NCBI GenBank assembly: GCA_050084985.1
Contig: JBITNC010000001.1
Coordinates: forward strand, 80,414,001 to 80,478,000
DNA length: 64,000 nucleotides
Origin: Nageia nagi
Lineage: Eukaryota; Pinophyta
Reading direction: 5' to 3'
The position numbers were made by a program, and so were the translations under genes. A model generated the notes under the pieces. It saw only the letters and a program-made list of their open reading frames with translations. It was not told the DNA's origin and did no database searches. Shown here in pieces: positions 22,902 through 35,275 of the stretch (position 1 is its first letter; each line of letters begins with the position of its first letter).

Positions 22902-23298
22902 GCACCATTGATCAGTTATTTATAAGATGGCATTATTTGATTCTCTTATTAATAAAATGAATATATGATGCATCTAACTGATTTTGTTCATGAGTTGCTT
23001 GTAGCATGCAGGATCTTCTTCAGAAATGCAGGTTACTCACCTTGTGTAAGCAAGCTCATGGAGACTCACATGTTAGCTTAAAGTTGATCGACTACTATGT
23101 ACAGTGAAACTAGTTGTGGTTAATGATTGTATTGTAAACCATTTTGTCAAATGGTAATGTAGTGAGTCTCAAACTAGTTCTCAAAAAGATTCTCAAATAT
23201 GTAAATGTTCTCATCTCCGCTTGTATCTCTATGGAGGAGAACTCTCTCTTACTCTCTCTCTCTCTTCTCTCTTCTATGCTCTATCCCAATATTGCATT

Positions 23299-23307
23299 AA
23301 GGGGGAG
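23299..23307 (+). other. Copia-A 3' polypurine tract
   Basis: AAGGGGGAG directly before the 3' LTR; primer for plus-strand DNA synthesis. Confidence 0.9.
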
Positions 23308-23738
23308 TGTTAGAATTTGTAATGAAATATTGTGAATATCTAAACTCCTTATAAATTCAATTAATCACTTAAAGGATATTTAGATACCTTAAGGGATTAA
23401 TTGAATTCTTTATTATGTAAACCTAACCTTACCCTTGGGTTAAAGGGAGGTTAGGGAGGTGCTCTCATGCTATAAATAGAGGGCCTCTCCTCTTGTAATA
23501 GCACTAAGTTTTTGGAGTAAGATTACTCTACTAGTTTGTGTAGGAGAGAAAGGAATTGTTGTAAGAGGGTGCATAGATTGAGAATTGAGATCTAGTTGTG
23601 GATGTACTCCCAAGGAGGGAGGAACCACATTATATTTGTGTTATCTTGTGTGAATGGTGTTATTAGCTTGTAGATGTTGAATGATTGAGTTTTCTATAGT
23701 CTTGGACCTTGAGGATTAGTGTAGATCTAATTCCTTCA
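23308..23738 (+). repeat. Copia-A 3' LTR
   Basis: 431 bases, identical to the 5' LTR except G at 23711 for A at 15801. Followed by TGGTG (23739-23743). Confidence 0.95.
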
Positions 23739-23743
23739 TGGTG

Positions 23744-26700
23744 GAATGCTCCCATCTTCTACACCTTTGTTATTTTGTGCAACTTGGGTAAGAAAGTTGC
23801 ATAGTTTATATGTCAATATTTCATAGCTCTTTGTGTTGAATTTGCTCAAGATTTTATTCAATTGGAATCTAATCCATTTTGTACATACTTGCAAATACAA
23901 GCTACCTCTATTAGACATAAGATCAAGCTAATTGAATTGTATGAAGCTACAGGAGCCTATATTAAAGCTAAAGTGCACTAGCTTAAAATTAGGGATAAGG
24001 TTTCTAAGGAAGTTTTTCAAATACTTCCTCCTCCAAGATAAGAAACGCAATTCAAATATTTGTATGATGAGAGATTTTGGTTAACATATCTTACTAAGAT
24101 TGCTAAACCTTTTACCTACCATTATACTTCAGTATTTACAACTCATCCCTACACTCCCAAGTGATCTCTATCTCTACAAAAATGTAAATATGTAATACCT
24201 TCTCCACTCTCTCCCTTGAATTGATCTAAATATGAAAATCTCTTATCTATTAATGATTTAGAGGATTCCCTTATGCAGATGGTGGATGATAAAGCTCTAG
24301 GCCTAGATGGATTTCTTTTTCAATTCTATAAAGCTTGCTAAGACTTTTTAGGCTTCAACCTTCATAAGGTTTACCTTGAGGTAGTTTAAGTTGACTCTCT
24401 TGGGGACCTTATCAACAAAAAAAATATTAAGTTCATCCCAAAGCAAGGTGACCCAAATCTCATTACAAGCTAGAAGCCAATTACTCTTTTTAATGTCAAG
24501 TACAAAATTATTTCAAAGGCCCTTGCATTATGTGTTAAGCCTATCATTCCAATTATTATTCATCCTAAGCAAATTGGATTCATTCAAAATTACCACATCT
24601 TGGATAATGTAATAGCTATTTTAGAAAGAATAGAGTGGGCTTAAGCCACTAATTAATTATCTCTCTTCGTTAAGCAAGATTTTAAAAAAGCTTATGACAA
24701 GATTGAATGGGTCTTCATTCTTTCCATGTTGGTATCTTTAGGATTTAGACCTAGATTTGTGAACACTATGAACATGTTATTCAATGGCACTTTTATTGTT
24801 ATTTATTTGAACAATATGTATACTAAAGGCATATGGATTTATTTCTCTATTTGATATGGCTTCATGCTAGTCTTTTACCTTTACATTTAGCAGCAGATGA
24901 TTTCATGCACTTACTTACCAAGCATTCCAGTGAAGGCAAAATCTGTGGGATCATGCTTCCTAGGAATCAAGTTTAGCTTGTTAATGGGAACTTTATAGAT
25001 GATTATTTTTTAACCATTCATGAAGATGACTAATCCATATTTAAGGTAGTGGAATGCTTATACATATTCTACCAAGAATCTAGATCTAGTATTCAATGGG
25101 CAAAAACCTTTTCCTACAAGAAGTTCCCTCTAAATATGCCAACTTGGATAGCTAATTATTAATAGAATTGGATTCATCTTAAGGAGGTTTTTAATTTTTT
25201 AGGCATCCCCTTAGCATTTTAAGGGTTTCAACCCTAGCTTTGAAACTATGTGATTGCTAAAGTTAAAAAAAAAAAAAAAAAAACACTTGACTACTAGAAC
25301 TCCAAAAGGCTCTCATGAACAAGTAAATTTCAAACTTGCTCTAAGGTACTTGCTTCCACCCATGTGTACTACTCCTTTTATTGGGTACCTTTGTATTCCT
25401 ACTATAATAAGATGTAAAAACTTCTCTAAGAATTGCTCTAGAATAGACAAGTGGATAACAAGGGGTTTCATAGAGTGGCTTGGCAAATTTGTTGCCTTCC
25501 TTGAGACTCAGAAGGCATGGGTATTTTTTATTGTAAATTCTAAGGTGTGGCTCTTTATTCTAAGTGGATTGTTAGAGCTCTAATAGGACCTAAAGCTTGT
25601 AAATTTCTCATCAAAAATGTAGTATATATAGGCTTGACTCTTAACCAACAACCCTGGAAGGGGTTATATTTTTCTTCAATTATTATGGCTCCGAGCTATG
25701 TCAAAATTCCAAGCTCCTTTTTCATTTGAAGCATCTAAAAGCTTGGAAATAATTTTTGCTTTGGATTAAAGGGAAGGGATATTGATTTCATAAAGGGATC
25801 TATATTAATAAATTGAATATATGATAGTCTTCTCTATTTCAGCTTAATGGTACTGCTTTGGACCAAGTTCAATGGGTGCATGCTTGCAAATTTTTCAAAT
25901 GAGTTATTATTACTATTGTAGATTTTTTTAATAAGCACTCTAGGAATTGGATTCCTTAGAATAAATTCAAGAATTATTTTCACTTGAATGCCTCATACAA
26001 GGCTACTTATGATATTGTTATTGATCTTACACCTTTTTCTACTCTACACAAATTGTTGTAAACTCTCAGTAACCATGGTGGAAATATTGGAGATGTTAAC
26101 CCAATAATCCTTTGATTAATTACATAGCAGCCCTAGGATATAATTGGCTTACTCTATCATTGCCCAAGGTTTCATAGCTTAATTATAAGTGGGATTTGGT
26201 TTCCCATCACACTAGGTGGAAGCAATGCTTCAAATCTACATGGGCTTCCTACCATGAATAAAAAAAGTCTTTTTATCTAGATTTTGCTCAACCAAATTTT
26301 CTTGTTAGGTTATCACCTTAAGTATCTTGGAATCCCAAACCCTAAGTGTACTTTTTACAATGAACCTAAGCCTACTATGCATGTTTTTTAGTCTTTTCCT
26401 AGGGCTATCGCTTCTTGGAAGTGGGTAGCTTTCTTTTTTACTCCTTACATGCCTCTACCATTTTCATGGAAGCATATGCTAGGGGATTATTTTACCCTCA
26501 CCCTTTCTCTAAGAACTATTTGGCATATTTTTTGTTCCACTCTTTTGTTTCACATTTGAAAAAATAGAATCAATGTAGTTTTTCAAGAAGCCATTCCTAT
26601 AGTTAAGTTTACTCTATCTAACAAGATCGAGGTCTTTTTTACATGTGGGTTTAGATTATTGATCAATATTAAAAGTTATAACTTGATTTATACCATATTT

Positions 26701-27150
26701 TTACTATGCTAAAGTATTGAGTTAATGCTCCTTATGTTGTTATTAGATTTCCTCCTATTCTAACCTTTCAATATCATTTACACTCTCACTCACATCAACT
26801 TCCCCCATCACTTTCACAATCTTCGCATGATATTAAGACTTAGGATTGATATTCCCCTCCTTGGAAGCATTTTCATGATTCTAGATCAAGCTCTTCCCAA
26901 ACTCTTATGGGGTGGGACATGCAACCTCTAGAAACCCTTTCTCAAGGTTGGAATGCTTTTCTACCTTCAACACTGGTTGGCTAGTAAGGGTAGTCTCAAC
27001 CTCCATCTCCATAGGAAGCTATAGGATGGGGTGATAAATAAGTAAGCCTACCTAGGGCTAATGATGATTGAGACCTTCACCCTTCACTATCCAATGAATA
27101 GAATCATATGGTTGTTGTTGTTGTTCCCCCCATGGGCTCTGCTCACAATA
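23744..27150 (+). pseudogene. L1 ORF2, end of endonuclease, RT and C-terminal region
   Basis: Continues the L1 gene interrupted at 15397. RT blocks: KIISKALALCVKPIIPIII (about 24510-24560), HPKQIGFIQN, FVKQDFKKAYDKIEW (about 24670-24720), and the catalytic box AADD within LAADDF (24887-24904). A run of 20 A's near 25263 precedes a poorly conserved stretch. A C-terminal segment near 26390-26580 (FPRAIASWKW, then IWHIFCSTLLFHI) fits plant L1 ends. Many TAG and TAA stops and several frameshifts make it non-functional. Confidence 0.85.
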
Positions 27151-27358
27151 CTAATGCATGATTTTCTTTATTTTCTCAATATTCAATTGGATGGTTATAT
27201 TTTTATCTTATCTTATTAATGAGTTAATGTGATTAGGTTTTCTTAACCTAGGATTAGGGTTAGATGGTAACTATTGAGGTGTTCCCTCTACTACATGCAA
27301 GCTCCTTTTGTTGTAAAAGTTTTTTTATTTTAATATAAGAACTTTTCATCAAAAAATA

Positions 27359-30300
27359 ATTATGAAGAAATTAGAAGATTCGACATCTTCAATGACATTG
27401 TAGATTCATTCTTGCATTGAAAATACAACATTTATAGATATTTTATTTTTTCAATAAGTACTTCATATGATCGCTCTATCATTTTTATTTTCCTTATATC
27501 CATTAATTTCAAAGGTGTGTAATCTTATTAAGCTAAATATAATATGTAATAATCAAGTATTACTATTCTAAACTATCATATCTAACTTCTATGATCACTT
27601 TTACATTAAGCCTTTTTTTATTAACAATGGAAGGATATGAGAATTTTGAACTAGGTAAATTTTACATAAGTTTGATGCCTCTAGTTAAGAAATAGAACCC
27701 TTACTATATTATGGGATATCTAGAATCATATAGCCATGCCTACATCATTATTTATAATATTTTTACTTAACATACACATGTGGTTATAATTCTTTTTCCT
27801 TTGTCTGATGGAGAAAGAATTATTTTACATTTTTGTAGTATTTTGAAAGTGAAGCTCATTTAAAACCATCTAAGTTTTACTTTGAATCAATATATGGTTA
27901 ATCCCCTATGTGAATAGTAATTAAATGTTAAACACTAAGTATCCTATTACAAAATTCAAGATGCCATTTTTTATATATACCAAAGTCTCATTGAAGGAAT
28001 TCATGGATAGGTTTTCTCAATGATGGTATCAATACCTTATTGATTCACTATGTAGGATTCAATAGAGGCATCTCTTCCTATTGTTTATTTGTAACTATTG
28101 AAACATGGTGGTTCATATCAGTAAAGAATTACCTTACCTATCTTGTTACTTACAATATCTACCATAAGCTTTGTCTTAAAGACCATTTTCCTGAATGGTC
28201 ATTGACACATTATTATAATTGGTAAAGACATTCCATGTATTTATGTATGAAAAGATTATTATTTCATTAGGCGATATAATCCTTATTATGTTTGATATTG
28301 AAATTTATGGAGATAATAGGATTTAGTCAAAGAAATAACTAAATAATAATGGTATTTATATTTATAATTCAATTGGAAGAATTTATGTTTGACTAAACAA
28401 GTAGGTGATAAAAGGGATCTATTAAAATTTTAACTACTCCCTTCTAATAAATGTTACATGGTAACTAATGGTATTAAGGATATACTAAATGATTTCATGG
28501 TTATAAGAATGCTACTAGGATGTAATTGGTGTAACTCTATCATGTATAGACATTATGACTTAGAAATTTATCAAATAGAAATATCTTTAAAAGATTATTA
28601 TTTATGTTTGCATTTTAAATATTTTAGATATGATTGAATTATACTCCAAGATCAAGAAGAGGGATATTCATTAAGTTGAATATGACCCGCTCCAAATCTA
28701 AATGGAGTAAGTGAAGAAAATCATTTAATGCATAATTAGGATGCATGCTAAAGATTGTGATGTGATGAAGTGAGCATTCTTGTGTTGGTTTTGATAAGCA
28801 TCTAGGATTAAGATGCATATCATATTATGAAAAGAGTTATCCCAATCCTCGCTAAATCCCACTATGTCCAAGTAACTCAAACCAAAAAAAAATTAGGTTC
28901 ACTTGAAGATCAAATGGATGATGGGTGGAGCTAGGATCTTTAAAGATATTTTGAAGACCTTATGAAACTTTTATCTCTAATGATATAATTTGATGTAAAG
29001 AAAGTTATGTCTTTTATAAATATTGTAATCTTTGTAATCTATAAACCTCTTATTATCTTTAATATTTTGACTCTTTCATAGATGTTCTAAAATGGAAATA
29101 AAGTTTGTTCTTTTCAAACTTTGGTTATGAGATTTGCTAATAATATATGACAATGATTTATTAATATATGAACTACAATATCATATAGGTTTGAAAGAGC
29201 ACTAAATTAATGTATTCAATGTAAAATAATTATTTTGAAGTTGTTCAATCAAATTACATTATGAATAATATGACTATGTGAATACCATAAAGAATTTAGG
29301 TATCACTTCAAAGTTTATGTTTGAATTACTAATCATGTATAAAGTATATTGAAATATAAACATAAAAAGTAGGATCATAGTATGATGACATGGTTTTCAA
29401 TTTTAATTTAGGATCCTATCTTTATCAAAATAGGTTATCTTTAAGTTATAAAATAAAAATTGGAATATCACAAGGTGTTACCTTAAGGTCACATTTTGGA
29501 ACTAATAATGTCTATGTTGTGATAGTACTAACAATGTGTGTGATGAAATATGAAAAATAAGAAAACTAAACCATGTATACATATTATTATTAGAAATTCT
29601 AAGATTCACTTAATATAATTTTAGGTGAATATAATGTGATATGAAGAATAAAAATCAAATAGGGCTACATAATACTTATGTTATCTATATCATGAGAGGA
29701 AAATAGATTAAAGTATTTTTAAAAAATTACTAACAATATAAAAGAATTTAAATATTATGAAAACCAAGGTAACAAGTTTCTTAGAAACCTACCATTTTGT
29801 GAATATGAACCAAAGTTTAAATAAGGATTGTCAAAAAAGCATTGTCTATGTCTATTTGAACCTAAACCTTTTACAAAATATGGAAATAATGATATACAAA
29901 CTTAAGGGAGACAACAAAGAGTCTCTATCATAAAATTATTCTCCTTTTTGAAACCACATCTTATGGCACTCCCTTGTTAAGAGTAGTTTTCTAATGTGGT
30001 ACTCGAGACCCACTACTATTGAATTATAGTAGGGTAATTTTAAAGAGACATATTTGTAGATGAGTTGTGCATATGAGATATTTATATCAATAGTTATCAG
30101 AAATACTATTACTTATTTTGTTTTTCTTCTTAAGCATGTTTGAACTCTTTATTTGTTAGTGAATAAATTAATGTATATAACTTATTTAGAGTTCTAGAAA
30201 TTGTTAATGAATTTATTAATTATTAATTATATGGTGTTATTTTATTTAGAACATAATTATCTTGTGTTTTGATATATTTAGGACTTATTAAATATCATGG

Positions 30301-30570
30301 ATTGTGATTATACAAGCATTCAAACAAAGAAAAATATGTATTTGGCTCAATTTCAAATATCTCTAGGATAATTTATTTGGGTAGATTTTCCTCAATCATA
30401 TTAAATAAAATAACTATAATAAATAAATTTTCAATGATATTATAGATAGTATAACCAAAGTATCTTTGGCTCCCCAAGATATGGGCATGGGATGTCCAAC
30501 AACATGGTGGTTCTAGAAGATAGATTTTGGTAGGCTAGTTTCCCATATCCCTTGATAAGTTAGTCAAAAA
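27359..30570. other. Right part of insertion E, no recognised gene
   Basis: Begins with the right copy of the L1 target duplication (27359-27378). About 3.2 kb of A+T-rich DNA follows. A 61-codon frame at 28040 and other short frames show no domain I know. Confidence 0.45.
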
Positions 30571-31300
30571 TGTTGAGTGTGGAGCTTGATTAGGGATTCA
30601 TTTTTGCATTTATCTAACTTTGGTTTTAACCAATGTACTGATTAATGATTCAGTCAACTAAAAAGTTGGCCAATCAATCAGTATATTGATTAGGCAATGG
30701 ATGAAGGTGGAATTGTTACTAAATTACCAGACCTATCACATTCGATTCACATTAGCTAGTTAGTTTGATACATATTGATTATGAAAGAGAGAGTATTAAA
30801 CTCCATTTTGGGTAGTCAAAATCATATTCAGTCTAGTATTTATTGCATAGTTGGGGGTTACACAAAGGGTGGGGAGTTACTCCACAGATTCCTTGACCAC
30901 TTTTGGGTTCAAGATGGTTTGGTAGCCCTCTTATAAATAGAAGTATTTAGATTGAGATCTTATATACTATTTTGAGCATTGTAGTGTTCTTTATTTGATA
31001 TTATTCATGTATGATAGTTTGAGAGATATTTGTAGAGAGGTTTTGGTGTACTCCAAAGTGAAGGTTGTAGCAAGGTTATGTTGCTAGTTTGTTTCTTGGA
31101 GAACTTGGAAAATTCATGATAATGTAAAGGGTTGAAAGCTTCTTCATGGAGTAGCCCACATTGGGTGAACACATTAATATCTTGTCTCACTTTATTTATA
31201 TGATTACTTATTATTCTAGTTTTAGTATACTTAGTTTCTTCTTTTTCCAAGGAGTAGGAGGTTTATGGTCAAGTTTATATAAAATTATTATAACCTAACA
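30571..31300 (+). mobile_element. Solo LTR G, Copia-D-like
   Basis: 730 bases starting TGTTGAGTGTGG and ending CCTAACA, flanked by AAAAA on both sides (30566-30570, 31301-31305). It contains TATAAATAGAAG near 30935 and the block AGTAGCCCACATTGGGTGAA (31151-31170), close to the matching part of the Copia-D LTR (near 11024). No primer site or tract adjoins it, so it is a solo LTR left by recombination between two LTRs. The A-only duplication is weak evidence by itself. Confidence 0.75.
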
Positions 31301-31403
31301 AAAAAAGAGTAGTAGTTGATAAAACCAAAGTTCCTAGTTGAAGTTAACTTATGGTCACATATGCAAAATATCCCCAACAAGATGTGTGTTAAGGGAACTC
31401 TAA

Positions 31404-34400
31404 TGTCATGACCTAGTTTTTCATTTACTATTTTATTTTAAAAAAAAACTTTGAATTAATAGTCTCATATCAAAGTGTGTTTTTTATCTTTAAACCCATT
31501 CATGAAATCATTCAAAAAAAAGGGGGAACTAGAGCAAATTTGATTAAAACCTTGTCAAGTTTTCAATTATCAATAAACTTCAAGATGTAAGGAGGTATAA
31601 AAAGGGATCAATGAATTAAAGAGCATTAGAAATAATTAAAAAGCCCTAGGCAAGGTAGAATTAAGCTTGCAAAGGTATTTAGACCTTGGTGGCAATGTGC
31701 ATTAGGAGGAATATTCAAAATTTATTTATCATTGCAAGGGAGGCAATGATGGGAAAATATTTATTTGGTCAAATATTTCATCGACTCCTAGTAGGTGGCA
31801 ATCCTAAGTAGGAATTAGATTAGTAAAGTCACAAAGTGACTAAGGGGATCCAAGGGCCTAGCAATGATGTTTCATTTCCCATCCTCCATGTTAGTTTTTC
31901 GAGGCAAGGGTGAGCAGGGTTAGGTCTAATGCAATGAAGGCTTGGAGTGCCTTTAGCATTATTTCCAGCATGGAAGGGAGGCCACCTCCTTCACCCATCT
32001 CTTTTCCCCTATCTATTGGATGTTAATGCTTAGTATGATTCCTATTCATAGCATTAAAAGGGGTAGCTTTTCAAGTTTTTGGGAAGAGACTCTCCTTGGA
32101 GCACTTCATGGGTGTTTTGACTACTCTTATGCAAGTATTTGGTCTTAGGGAAACTTTCCATTTCTCCCCATTTCACAAAGGTTTCAAGTTTTTTTTTGTT
32201 CTAGTTTTTGGTACCTTCTTCTTGGTTTAAACCATAGGTTAAAAGAATTGCTTATTTCCCCATTTTTGTAGTGATATTTATGGATCTATTGGGCATTCTT
32301 GCTATGCATTTTGATGAGGGTTTTAGGTAGCAATTCATGGGGTTTTAGAGGTTTTGCTTTTTGGGTATTGAATAGGTGAGCCTTGGCACTTTTTAATTAC
32401 ATTTTATTGTTAAAATGTACATTGATTGTAAGAAGGAAATGAATCAGACTAGAAACTTGTAATTCTTTCATTCATTGCATTAATAAACTTGAACAATTGC
32501 ATCATTTTCATACTAAGACTACCACATGAATTTTAATACCTACAAAATGTGGTCTTCTATGAATTAGGGTTTGTTGCTAAGCTTAGGACAAATTTAGGGT
32601 AGTTGGGTATGATGTTGCTTATTTTGGAAATAATGAAAGGCCTCCATTAAACCTGCAACAAACAAAATAAGACCAGTAATGAGACAATGAACAATAAGAA
32701 TAAGACCTACAATGTACAAAAAAAAGTAAATAATATGCATTCTACCTTACATGATGATATTTTTATTGCATACATATGATAAGTTTGCATGTATCTTGTG
32801 ATTGCTTAGTTTTTATCATTTGCTATGATCACCATGAAGAAACATTCATGCCTCATTTTCATTATTATGGCATACTTAGCATTTAAATGATAAAAATTGA
32901 TATTATATGCATTTAATACTTGAAAGGAGATCATTAGTATTCTATTGCATAAGATTTTGTCAAATTCATTCATGCATTCATAAGATTTCATAACATGGTT
33001 AGATACTTTGCATGCCAAGATTCACTAAGATAGCAATATCTCATTTAGTTTATTTAACTTGTTTTAGATTCAATTTTCAATTAGGAAAATGAAGAATAGG
33101 GGGAAAACTAGTTGGAAAACCTTTCAGTTACATTTTATTTACCTATTAAAATAAGATAGGTGTTAGATCTTGTTAATACATAGCCCAATATGTTAAGGGC
33201 TTAGATTCAGATTCAGTTGATGTATTTTTGTGTAGTGGGTTAGTAGTGAATTGAAATCTTTATGTATCTTTCCTATGTCAAAAATTTTAGATTAATGGTG
33301 AAATAAGTTTGGAATTATTTTTATGAGTTGTTAAACCTTCTTCAAGACTACATTAGTATTTCATTATGGGAAAGGATGATGAAAACTTTTGATACCATGT
33401 TATTACAAAACCTTGAAGTTTCAAAATGAATATTTAATGTTGATAAGTTTCTATTAAATTCAATTATGTAGTTCAACCCTCTTCAGTCTAGATGGTATAG
33501 ATTAGAGGTACTCACTTTCAATGATAGATTTCAACTTTTCTCATTACTATTGTGTTTCATGTTTATATAGTTGTTGTAGTTGGATAAGAAATAGAAACAA
33601 TATTCTTCATGTTAGCATAAGATTTGTAGGTGTTATATTGAGACTTCAGTATTGTAAAGAAGTGGTACTTAGTGGAGTTTGTTAGTAGTTTAAACTTAGA
33701 AGAAATTATGTTTAATTCTCCTCTAAATTCTATTTTAAATAGGTTTCAATAAAGATTCCAAATCTAAACTTGATTTTATTATTTCATAGTATGTAGGGTA
33801 TATAAAAAGGAAATTTCATTTTGAGGTTGAAGTAAGGTTCTTGCACTTAAATAAGAGTATGTTGAGACATCTTAACTAGATAGTTGAACAATTAGCATTA
33901 TTTTAAATGTGTTTTCTTGTGAAATTCAAGAAAATGCTTGGTGAATAGTGTTGATGGTAGACAACAAGGTTATATTAAAATAGGTTATGCATAAAAATCC
34001 CTTTTCAGAACTAATTACGATCCAAGTAAAAGGGGTGAATCAACTAGGTTTGTGTTTGTAGTAAAATTAGGAGTAAGTATGGTTTTATTTTTAAAATCAT
34101 GTTAGTAGTCTTTAAAGAATAAATTCTAGAGTGATAAAATTTAAGGAAATCGATAATGCTTGATGCACAAGCCTCTCAAGATACTTAAATGGTCAAATAG
34201 TTAGTAGATGAAAAATTAAAACCTAGATGAGTAAAGTTAGATTGAAAAGATGATTAAATGATAAGATGGATAACTTTATGGATGAGTTGGTTTAGATTGA
34301 TGTCAAATGGTTCTTTAAGAATCCATGAATAAATAGATTATTGAGTCATTTTCAATCATGCATGAGTTAGTTATTCTTTGGATCATGAATTAACTTAGGC

Positions 34401-35069
34401 CATGCATTTTTATGGAATGTATAGTTGAACCTAATTTTCAACCATGGTGGTTGATCTCTCCATCTAAATTACCAAGATGGGTAATGACAAGAAGGATCTT
34501 GTAGATAAAGTTATTGCATTGATATGCCAAAGATCAAGGACTAGGTCTTGAATTGTTATTTGTAATTCAAGAGTCTAAACTCGGTTGTTGAGTAATGGAA
34601 AAAGTTATAAATTATTGCCTTAGATAAAGGAACAAATTTGAATCTATACAGGGGTTATAGATAAAAGCTTAATGCTACACCAGGTGTCTAGGGTGGACAG
34701 GTGATGGATAATGTAATGCTATGTACATAGTCTTCGAAAGTTGCATTGGTGTGGTGTAGGATCCTTTCGTAATACATATTGAATAGGGAACAATTCTCAA
34801 GGGATTAGGATGGATATCAAAAGGTTGATAATGCCTAATTCGAGAAAGATTTGTTCAATATATCTCAAGGTTTGGGACACATCACATATATTTGTGACTG
34901 CAACACACAAAGGGTAAGGTTATCCTTAATATTTGATGCAATTTTCCTAAATTAGTAATGGAGATAATAACAAATATGGAATTCATTTGTATGCATATGA
35001 TGTAATAAATTCCTATTTATGTTTTGTTAAGGTTTAAAAAAAAATAGTTTGAATTTTTGGGTCATCACA
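31404..35069. mobile_element. Long LTR-like unit F, probable solo Gypsy LTR
   Basis: Starts TGTCATGACC and ends GGTCATCACA, a 10-base inverted end with one mismatch, flanked by TCTAA (31399-31403) and TCTAG (35070-35074). The 3666 bases hold a TATA-like TATAAAAAG near 31600 and no recognised protein. Length and ends suggest one very long LTR, but no partner LTR is present to confirm it. Confidence 0.55.
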
Positions 35070-35275
35070 TCTAGAAAAGATTCTTACAGGATTACCTAAT
35101 CCATATTTCATCAATATTACCATGTGGGTGTCAATAACTAACAATGTAGATATGCTCATGTGGATCACATTCTTCCATTCCTAAATCATTCAAGTGTTAA
35201 ATATTATAAAAAAAAATAGATCTAAAATTTTAAGATTTATTTACAATCAAGAATAGGTGATCTCGCTAAATTGGT

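Larger units (their letters stand above)
15398..23738 (+). mobile_element. Copia-A, structurally complete young LTR retrotransposon
   Basis: 8341 bases with exact TGGTG duplications, two 431-base LTRs that differ at one position (15801 A, 23711 G), a primer site at 15831, a 2.7 kb leader, one gag-pol frame (18616-22533), an 800-base 3' module and a polypurine tract at 23299-23307. LTR pairs are identical at insertion, so one difference in 431 marks a recent event. Yet gag-pol holds seven stops. The element is inserted in the L1 endonuclease and is the innermost of four nested layers (D, E, L1, A). Confidence 0.95.
13264..27358 (+). mobile_element. Full-length L1-type LINE, split by Copia-A
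   Basis: Bounded by an 18-20 base target duplication (13246-13263, 27359-27378) and ending in a short A-rich tail (ATCAAAAAATA). Contents in order: ORF1 (about 13490-14540), ORF2 endonuclease (about 14640-15397), then after Copia-A the rest of the endonuclease, RT and C-terminal region (23744-27150). Without the 8.35 kb Copia-A insertion the L1 is about 5.75 kb, a normal full length for plant L1 elements. Both genes carry many stops. Confidence 0.85.
11986..35270. mobile_element. Insertion E, unclassified, in the Copia-D protease
   Basis: Copia-D protease stops at 11985 and resumes at 35276 with SSLYVTYHKEYF, the expected continuation after D-x-G. The 5-base sequence TTGGT occurs at both edges (11981-11985, 35271-35275), so the edges are exact. 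E begins TGTAATGACC, the same 10 bases (one mismatch) as the long LTR-like unit F. It ends GCTAAA and I found no matching second LTR. After removing the L1, solo LTR G and unit F, E itself is about 4.8 kb with no recognised protein. It could be a decayed Gypsy LTR or non-autonomous element. Confidence 0.55.
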
